Shown here: positions 33,752 through 64,000 of the stretch, piece after piece
How the letters are laid out: each line of letters begins with the position of its first letter
Numbering within the stretch: the stretch's first letter is position 1
Assembly: GCA_026874595.1 (NCBI GenBank)
Contig: CM049306.1
Location: 46,626,019-46,690,018, forward strand
Source of the DNA: Sipunculus nudus
Taxonomy: Eukaryota; Annelida; Sipuncula; Golfingiida; Sipunculidae
Direction: 5' to 3'
DNA length: 64,000 bases
Program-made: the position numbers and the translations under genes
Notes under the pieces: generated by a model
The model's database searches: none
Told to the model about the DNA's origin: nothing
Seen by the model: only the letters and a program-made list of their open reading frames with translations

Positions 33752-33998
33752 ACGTGTGTGTGTGGGGGGGGGGGGGGGGCTCATTACGTTGATTACTGTA
33801 ATGGGCGGGGGGGGGGGGGGGCAAGAGGAGGGACAGCAACACCACCCACAGGTGCAACGCCTACTTACGGATGTTCCGGTTACTGCGTTGTACCGTAATG
33901 TACGTTGATTACTGTAATGGGCGGGGGGGGGGGGGGGGGAGGGACAGCAACAGCACCCACAGGTACAACGCAGTTACCGGAACATTCGTAAGCAGGCA
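33752..33998. repeat. Poly-G tracts with direct and inverted duplications
   Basis: Three G runs (near 33763, 33808 and 33923). A block TACGTTGATTACTGTAATGG + poly-G + GAGGGACAGCAACA occurs twice (near 33786 and 33902). The segment following the first copy (ACTTACGGATGTTCCGGTTA) returns inverted at about 33970-33995 (TTACCGGAACATTCGTAAGC). The result is a complex palindrome that may also trouble assembly. Confidence 0.8.
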
Positions 33999-33999
33999 C

Positions 34000-35330
34000 A
34001 GCGGCAGACAATGTCCCCACTAGGACACTTCGAGGTTGGCATCGCCAATATCGTCATCAGCTAGAGTAACCAGGACATTGCTCATTACTCCAATACTCCG
34101 GAAGCAAATAGATGTTATGGCTGTGTGGAAACCGACCTGCTTGCTCTGTATGTCAGTCAAAAATACAACTAAAATGCAATAAGATGAAGGTACTGCAAGT
34201 TTCACCACAGAAACCGCTGATTTGCTTCCATGTTTAGTCGTTAGTCCGCTGGCATTTATGAGGGAGGACTTATAAAATGTCCGTCCATCCTGCCCTGTTC
34301 TTTTACCAAATATCTCTAAAAAACCCTCATGTTTTCCTCACCAAATTTTGCAGACCTACTCTGCACATGAGTGACATGATTTTAACATGTAGGTAGCACA
34401 ACCTGTTTAAACTACTTTCTGCGATCCAAAAAACTTTTTCGACATTCCTTCAGATAAGCATAACACTTGGCCTTCGAACGTATGGAATGATTCCTGCACT
34501 AGGGGAACTGCAAAAATACTATAGTGAATAGAATTCATTTCAAACTGATGTTTGAAGACTGCACTTTGCAGATCACGAAATTTTCTGATTTCACGTTTGC
34601 ACATACGTTGTGAAATCTTTTACCCTATCTCATGAACTGCTGCATCAATCATTACAGAATTTTCAAGACAAATTGACCACATGACTAACTGCCACCTGTT
34701 TAATGACTTTCTGTGATCCAAGATGGCCTGTCTGTTACTTTCCTCCAGTTACGTTGGTAAATAAAAACACCAGGTATTTGAAGAACGATTACTTGGAGCT
34801 AGGGAAATAAATGAACAATAATTGAAAGGAATTATTTCAGAAATTTTCAACCGGAATTATGTTGTTCGCAAAATTTTATATTTTCACGTATATGCATGTA
34901 TATTGTAGCACTTGTTACCTTTATGATAAATTATCTGAGGAACTGTTGTACCAATCATAACCCACTTTGGCAAACTTATCAATTCTGTTTGATCATCTGA
35001 CGGCTATGTGATTTTAGCCAGCTGCAGATGGTGCAAATTTGTGATGACTTGCTCTCATGAGGCGAGAAATGATATTATCTGCTTTATTCTGACAAGTTAA
35101 GCCCTACCTATCATGATCATCTGTACCTTATAAAAGATAAGTTAAATATATGCGTCATTTTCTTTTTAAATTGCATCTTCATGCATGTAGATTTTACCAA
35201 TCGTAAAATATTATTTATTTCAGGGGCTTGTATTTTTAAGGCAAAACGAAATAACCATGCAATTCTGTTAGATCTAAAATACTGAATCCAAAGTCGAGTT
35301 ATCGTCACGAATGAAATTTGTCGATGGATG
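34000..35330. other. Intergenic, repeat-like but unresolved
   Basis: Contains phrases typical of degraded dispersed repeats (for example TTTAAACTACTTTCTGCGATCC near 34410 and TTTAATGACTTTCTGTGATCC near 34700, about 290 bp apart), so it is probably a diverged two-unit array. No gene was seen. Confidence 0.45.
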
Positions 35331-35940
35331 ACCCCTGTGACCTTGACACCCCAGATTAAATAGGGTTCTTTCACTATTGGTAGGCGAGTTAAATGTGCAA
35401 GAAAAAGGGTTTGTGATGAAAGGTTCCTCTAACAATGCAACCACAATGTTTTTAAAGAAGTTGGTCCTGTGACCTTGACTTCAGGACCCCAAAATGTACT
35501 GAGGTCTTATTATATTTGGGAGAATCAGATCCAGGGTGTCCGGACCCCCCCCCCCCCCCCCCCCCAACCTCCTTTTTTTCTGTCGCCGCAACCTTTTAAA
35601 GGGTTTCCGACAAAATTTCGCAGCCTGGTTCCCCCTTTTTCGAACCTGGGTGTGTTAAGGTTTTTTATTACCCCCCCCCCCCCCCACGTGTTGAACGCCC
35701 CTTTTCCTAAATCCTGGGTCCGCCCCTGGTGGAATTAGATGTACAAGTCCAGTTTGAAACAAATACGTAAATCCAAACAGATGTAACCATTCGGAAACAA
35801 ATTAATGGACAGATGGCCCCTGTGACCTTGAGCTTTATACTTGTTACCCAAAAAATAACAGGCTCCTCCTATTGGTAGGTGAGCTACATGTTCAAGATGG
35901 AAGGTTTGGGATGAAAAGTTAGGCTTAAAATGCATGCTTA
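35331..35940. repeat. TGACCTTGAC repeat units and two poly-C tracts
   Basis: Diverged units of the TGACCTTGAC family at 35335-35500 and 35815-35940 flank an insert with two long C runs (35545-35563 and 35672-35686), which ends in CCTGGGTCCGCCCCTG. Confidence 0.7.
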
Positions 35941-36722
35941 AGGCCAAAAAAAGGTATGGTTCTTAGGCACTTTTTTTTTAAATCAGCTGGCGATTTTTAA
36001 CCCTTTTTTTATGTTCCGATCAAAAGTCATATGTTCAGGGAAAAGCATGATAATAACAGATTTTTTGGCTAAACAAGTGAAAGCACTACTTAAAGAGACC
36101 CAATCACCTATTAAGTATGTTGAATTTACACGAAAAATGGCCTCTTCCCTTTAAAATGTATTGGTACCTGCCAAACTAATGCCCTGAAACTGTTGCTCAG
36201 TCCGGTAAACGAGTGTTAAAAACAGTGGACCGGGCGCGAACACAGGTGTAAACATAAACACAGTTCATGCATCGCCTGGCTACAACACGTGTCAATCTGG
36301 AGATTCCCTGAATGACTTGGCCCAAAAATTAAATACATGTTCCTGCTGGCTGAAACATCGTGTTGCGACTCACAATCAGACCTCCGGTCTCGGGAGATTG
36401 TTTTGGTAAACAAACACACCTTGACTGTGTTTACCAACACGCAGAGCCATAACAAGGTGCTGAACCGCCGTATGCGAAGTACTGAGCCTGTATGCTGGGA
36501 AGTTTTTGCTGGTAAACTTTTGGATAAAGCAAACTGAACTGTTAGTGTGGAAGAGTAGGCATAATGTTACTCCTGGTTATGTCCCGTTTACAAAGGAAAT
36601 TTTTTTATCAAAATTGTATTATTTTATCTTCTTGGTGGATGAAAATAAAAATAAAAATTATTGTGGCGGGGGGTTAAAATTGACGCGGGTGGTGCCTGAG
36701 AACATTGCCTTATTTTGAGCCT
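35941..36722. mobile_element. GTGCCTGAGAAC MITE, interrupted by another MITE
   Basis: The left end AAGGTATGGTTCTTAGGCAC and right end GTGCCTGAGAACATTGCCTT are inverted ends of the element also seen at 52829-53152. Its left part runs to 36089, and the rest resumes at 36592 (TTTATCTTCTTG...GGGGGTTAAAATTGACGCGG). The 500 bp between is the TTAA-type MITE. Confidence 0.75.
36090..36591. mobile_element. TTAA-type MITE, copy 2 (nested)
   Basis: Runs from TTAAAGAGACCCAATCAC to GGTTATGTCCCGTTTAC and shares most of its length with 27086-27595 (for example ACTTGGCCCAAAAA and CCAACACGCAG.GCCATAACAA). The right TTAA has decayed to TTAC. Confidence 0.75.
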
Positions 36723-37175
36723 ATCTTTTAAAAATATGGTTCTAGTGACCTTGACCTCATGACCCCAAAATCAAAAAGATTCTTCATTTAGTGGTGGCTC
36801 ATGCATAAGTTCAGTTTTGTTTCCAATGTCAATCCGAACAAAGTTGTAATCCGGAAACGTTGGCTAGATGGCCCCTATAACCTTGTGACCCCTTCATCAA
36901 TAGATATGTTACCCTAGTGGTAGATGATCTATAGGTGCAAGATGGATGGTTTGGGATGAAAAGTTTGGCTTAAAATGCATGCAAGCAGTGAAAACATTGA
37001 CCTTGAACTCTGGACCCAAAATTGACATGGTTCTTGCTTTAGTTCTTGGGCCATATATAAGTCAAGTTTGAAATCCCTGTATGTCAATCCAAACTGGAGT
37101 TATCATCCGGAAACAAATTGGTGGCCAGATGGAGACGGTGACCTTTGACCTTGTGACCCCAAAAATATTTTTATG
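36723..37175. repeat. TGACCTTGACCT repeat units
   Basis: Two to three diverged units (TAGTGACCTTGACCTCATGACC, then GTGACCTTTGACCTTGTGACC) of the same family that forms the large array at 49780-51640. Confidence 0.8.
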
Positions 37176-39779
37176 GTAACATTTTATTTTACAATTTACA
37201 ACAATACAACCATCACATTAATGAATTATGCAACAAAATCGTTGCATTCTTTTTATAAAAAATTATTTTATAAAGATTATAAAATTGCATAATTATCTGT
37301 CAATCACATGAATTAAGCTCATTAAAAATTTCTTTCAATCAAAAATCTATCTGCATATATAATCACTGATAAACAAATAACAAAATAATATAAAATATAT
37401 AAAAATATTCATCAGACACCATTATAAGTATATCTGCTGCTTATAATACAAAACATTAAATACACAGGGGTTAAAGCCTTTATATATGCTAATTCTTTGT
37501 TATGTTCAAAGTCGTCATACACGCTAACTGTTGCTGTTCTTTGCCTGGCATATTTACACTTTACTTGAATTTAAAGTATTTCTCCAAGACTAACTACCAT
37601 AAAACTGGAACTTGTAAATTATGACTGTCATACAAACTAATGAAATTATTCATACAACCTGTTGTACTAATGTTCTTATTATCTGAATTCTTAATTATTT
37701 CTAATTAGGAGTGCAGATAATTCATACAATTCTGTTATTTCTATATTTCTGTCAAACAATATTGGGGTAAATCTGAAGGGTGTGTGTTACAATACTGCCT
37801 TCTCTTAATGGGAGATATTACCCATTGTTTTTCAATATATTTTTAAAAGAAACTCCCTCCCCTTCTGGACTGGATTTGGTGTATTTTTCCATGTTTGAAA
37901 GTGTAAACCAATCCTTTCCTAAACTCTAATTGTGCCTCTGAATATGACATATTCATGTGTGGCTATGACATTTACATGAATGAAGTCAGCCCGTACCAAA
38001 AAAAAAAAAAAAAACTGAGTCTCAGGTAAGAAATACATTCAGGACTCTTTTGTACATGTAATGTTACAAAATACATATAATTTCCATTAAATACAAAATT
38101 ATATCAATCATTTAGTGATAATATATTTGTCCTCTGTCTAAACATTATGCTGAGTGTAACAACTTACTCTGAACACCACTTTGATCATCAATTCTACATG
38201 ATTTAGTTGATAAATCATTTTTATTCATATCTGGAAATAATTTGGACCAGTTTCATTGTCTGACTTTTCAATGAAGTATATGGCAGTTTTTTGTACATGC
38301 ATTTAAACAGCTGAGTACATCTGAGCATTTAGTGCAAAATGCGATCATTCCTTGATAGTCTAAGGTATCATCATAATTAGTAACTACTTGTACTTGGAAA
38401 CAAAATGAATGACAAAATATGACTTGAGTAATTGATACACAAAATACATCCAGTGTTACAGTAACTGATTATGCCTATTAAAGATCTGGAAAAGTGACCT
38501 TTCAGTTTGCTTTAAGTGAGATATCTAGCATGTTGTGTTATTTTGCTCAGTTAAAATACAAGGCACTATAACTGCTGTTCAAATCATAAAATTTTCAAGT
38601 TATAGTGAATTAGTAATATATTCTACCACTAGATGGCAGCAACAATCGCTGAACAGCCTTGAATCTGAACATTCATCTGAACATGACAACTTTTCCTGTC
38701 TAATAGCACCAGCTGACCTGAATTTCAGATGTTCCGCCAAACAGCTGTATCTACCAGTAGGTATAATTATATTTTTAATTTAAATGCACTGCCTTCAATT
38801 TGATCATGAAATGCACAGTAGAACCTATGCACTGAAATTTACATCATTTACACAAACATCAAGGATCAGCATCTGAGTGTGACTGGTATATACCTATCAG
38901 GGATTTATACCTTTCGCTGGAAATATCATTCACAAAGACTAATGCTCAAAGCTTACAATGCACCGACCCCTATTGTGGTTTAGACATGCATATGTTATTC
39001 TACATGTTTAATGTAAAGTAAATCTGCTATATGCAGGTGGTTCCCTTGATTTAAATGCCCTATTAAGTGCAGTTCAAATTCCAAGCAATTTCAAAATCTC
39101 CAATAATATTTTGCATTTGCAAACATGACACGTGACATAGTGAATCATTGCACCAAAGGGATCTTGAACATTTGTGAAGGTGTCATGTACGACAGAATCT
39201 ATCGCAAAAATTAACATAATTTTACAATGTTTTTATTAAAATGATGGCAACCAATGAAGAGCCATGCACTTGGATTGAGTAAGACAATTTCATATCCTGG
39301 AGGCAATTGATTTCTTTATCACCTATTGGTTTTGTCTCTTGTGTCAAGGTCATTGATTATTTGTATGATTAGTCACAAGATAGATACTGAGTGTAAATCT
39401 TACAGAATTATAACAGGCCTAATGTGAACCTGTGCAATGGAATATACATCAGGTATAATTCTTCCATAATAACATGCTTGACCATTATTTGAAAAGTTCT
39501 TGATTACTTTTCAAGTACATGTGTAACATGTACATGTACAATGTAAGTCCTAAATATCTGAACCCAAGTAAAAGCACCAATTACACAAATGTAATTCCTG
39601 AAATACTGGCATGAATGCACACAACAGATGCCACTGGACTTGTGTATGATGAACCCATGGAAGATGTATGTACATGCCAAATTAAACCATTCAGCTTGAC
39701 AGCTTCATCATGAAATATTTTTAATGTAGAAGCTGAAACGGGCTAAAACTATTAGGTTTTTGCCCATAAAAAGGCTGAT

Positions 39780-40390
39780 GTAGGTTGCCTCACAAAACTT
39801 CAATTTCAAAATAAAAAAAAAAAGTCTGCAGAAAAATGCTAGCTCCTGCTGTTCCTGAGAAATAATGGGTTAATGGATGATGTTGACCCCCGTACAAAAA
39901 AGGTTGATGCAGATGGCACCACCAATACCTCAATTTCAAATATGATTTATGTAACGAACATTTGCATAAAATTTTGTGATGAGAGCTCCAGCCATTACTG
40001 AGATTGTAATTGCAATATGCTTTTTTTGGCCAAATGACTAAGTTCAGCTTCTTGTAATTTGGGCAAAAGTTACTGAACTGAAACCATTCTAACAAACTTG
40101 AGAGAGATTATTTCTCAGATTATTTCTGTGAAATATTAAATAATTTGGCTGGACAGTTTCGGAGAAGTTTTAATTTATTCTTTGCTTTTTCCCTATGAAA
40201 ATCTTAGTCAAAGTAGGTAGCCAAAAAAATAAGCTCAGTACGATAAGGTTTTTTAGATGACTGATTTTTTTTCATAAAACTTGGTGATGCTAGTTTCTGC
40301 CTTTTTTTATAGATCATTTAGGTTAATGTACAGATGTTTGACAACAGATGATGGACAATGCCACACCGTCGCATAAGCTCACAAGTTGCT
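39780..40390. repeat. Dispersed repeat ending CGCATAAGCTCAC
   Basis: Holds two related sub-units (CAAAACTTCAATTTCAAA and TACCTCAATTTCAAA, about 140 bp apart) and a tail with GATGATGGACAATGCCACAC followed by CGTCGCATAAGCTCAC. I recall such tails from bivalve repeats; the exact family is not identified. Confidence 0.5.
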
Positions 40391-40688
40391 AAAAGAGTTC
40401 TTTTCTTTATATCATTCAGTCCTATCACATAACACAGTATCATCCAGAAAAATGTACTTTTTAAAGTGTAAAATTACAAAGATAATGCATTAAAATACTT
40501 TCCTGTGTAACCATTAAAACCAATATAGTTATCCATGGTCATTTCAATAACAAATTAATGATAAACACTGTCATGTATACACTCCATACTTGTGGACTGT
40601 TCACATGTTTATAATTCTCATTTCACATATCAATCATTTACAAAGGCATTATTTTTCCTATATGACTGCCAGGGACATTTGAATGTCC

Positions 40689-40689
<1 letters not shown>

Positions 40690-40731
<42 letters not shown>
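40690..40731. repeat. (GA)n microsatellite
   Basis: About 21 uninterrupted GA units. Confidence 0.97.
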
Positions 40732-40736
<5 letters not shown>

Positions 40737-41511
40737 AATGGTCTCCTTTTTTTTACAAGTTTCTTCTTATAAATAACTGCAATACCTTGCATTCCTTTGG
40801 TCCATACAATCTAGGCCCATGGCAAATGCTGCCATGACAAGCAGTAGGTGAGAGAAATAGAGTAAATGTAATATGACCACTGTATCAGAAGTGAAGCCAA
40901 TTGATATTATAATCTAATGGTTATGTAAACATAAGAAAAAACAGTGCTACACTGTGTATACAGATGATATAAATATCAAATTTACCTTAAAGTTATCATT
41001 GGCACAAACGTTTTAGTCATCAAAATGTAAAGTGTATTGTATGAATCATAGTCTATATAGTACATCTGCAGACTGGAACTTATTAATAGGAAAACACCTT
41101 TTATTAAAACAGCAATGAAAATATTACTCTTAGCAATATTAATAAAATACAACTGTATATATATAATCAAAACAGTACTTCCATGAAAAGTATACAAAGT
41201 AGAGGTTTATCAAATTCAATATCAATAGCAATGTATATATTTTTGTGTAATATTTTTAATGTAGCAATACCGGTATATATTTTTCTTTACAACATAGCAA
41301 ATTGATTTAAACATTCTCTGACCATTCTCGAAAATAAAGTTTTAATAAAAATCAGATCACTTGAGACACACACTCTTTCAATCAATTATATGACATCCAA
41401 ATGATTTTTTTCTAGAAGAGAGATTGATGTCAAATTACACACGCAAAGCTTAAAAAGAATAACAAATAAATGCTGGTTTTCAAAGTGATGAGATCTGCTG
41501 AAAATGACATT

Positions 41512-64000
<22,489 letters not shown>

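Larger units (their letters stand above)
37176..41511. other. IRAK-like 3' UTR or intergenic DNA
   Basis: Downstream (minus strand) of the IRAK-like stop codon. It contains a repeat at 39780-40390 and a GA tract at 40690-40731. Minus-strand AATAAA-like words occur at about 41100 and 37190, so the 3' UTR could be 0.4 kb or, less likely, more than 4 kb. RNA reads are needed to set the end. Confidence 0.4.

Noticed and set aside
39790-40095. 101-codon minus-strand frame
   Set aside because: Lies inside a dispersed repeat and has no known domain; composition is random-like.

Overview
This window is animal nuclear DNA, most likely from a mollusc and probably a bivalve. It is AT-rich, has short GT-AG exons scattered in long introns, and is full of transposon debris. 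Several repeats are of a kind I know from bivalve genomes, such as tandem blocks built on TGACCTTTGACCT and blocks built on GGTGGCGCCACC. The species is an inference; no marker in the window fixes it.

Three real protein genes are present. (1) ATP6AP1 (V-ATPase accessory subunit S1/Ac45) lies on the minus strand. Its exon 1 is at 23868-23977 and exon 9 at 2628-2850; the last, transmembrane part is off the left edge. All nine exons join in phase into 393 residues. (2) RPS23 lies on the plus strand from 26351 to 31721. Its four exons give exactly 143 codons plus stop. (3) An IRAK1/Pelle-type kinase lies on the minus strand from 41512 to beyond the right edge. Its nine exons join in phase into 889 residues: a kinase domain with an HGD catalytic loop, then a long Gln/Ser-rich tail. 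The death domain should lie to the right of the window.

The most interesting RNA finding is an H/ACA-box snoRNA present three times, once in each RPS23 intron (28485, 29157, 30692). The second hairpin has identical guide loops in all three copies and a compensated stem change. It predicts pseudouridylation of a conserved 28S rRNA segment.

The ATP6AP1 and RPS23 start codons point away from each other. They are separated by 2373 bp, of which 2262 bp is one transposon-like element with about 260-270 bp terminal inverted repeats and a perfect 9-bp target duplication. Without it the two starts would be about 102 bp apart, so the element sits inside a compact bidirectional promoter.

Layout: 1-1160 decayed LINE ORF1; 2628-23977 ATP6AP1, with a decayed Ty3/gypsy element in its fifth intron (6513-10762) and duplications, a LINE fragment and a (TA)n tract in intron 1; 24023-26284 promoter-inserted element; 26325-31762 RPS23 with snoRNAs and MITEs; 31763-41511 intergenic DNA with repeats, homopolymer tracts and a nested MITE; 41512-64000 IRAK-like gene, whose introns hold a 43-bp minisatellite, a tRNA-derived SINE, a Harbinger-like element, two dimeric tandem arrays (about 289 and 277 bp) and several hairpin-ended elements. 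No tRNA, rRNA, CRISPR, operon or prokaryotic feature was found.
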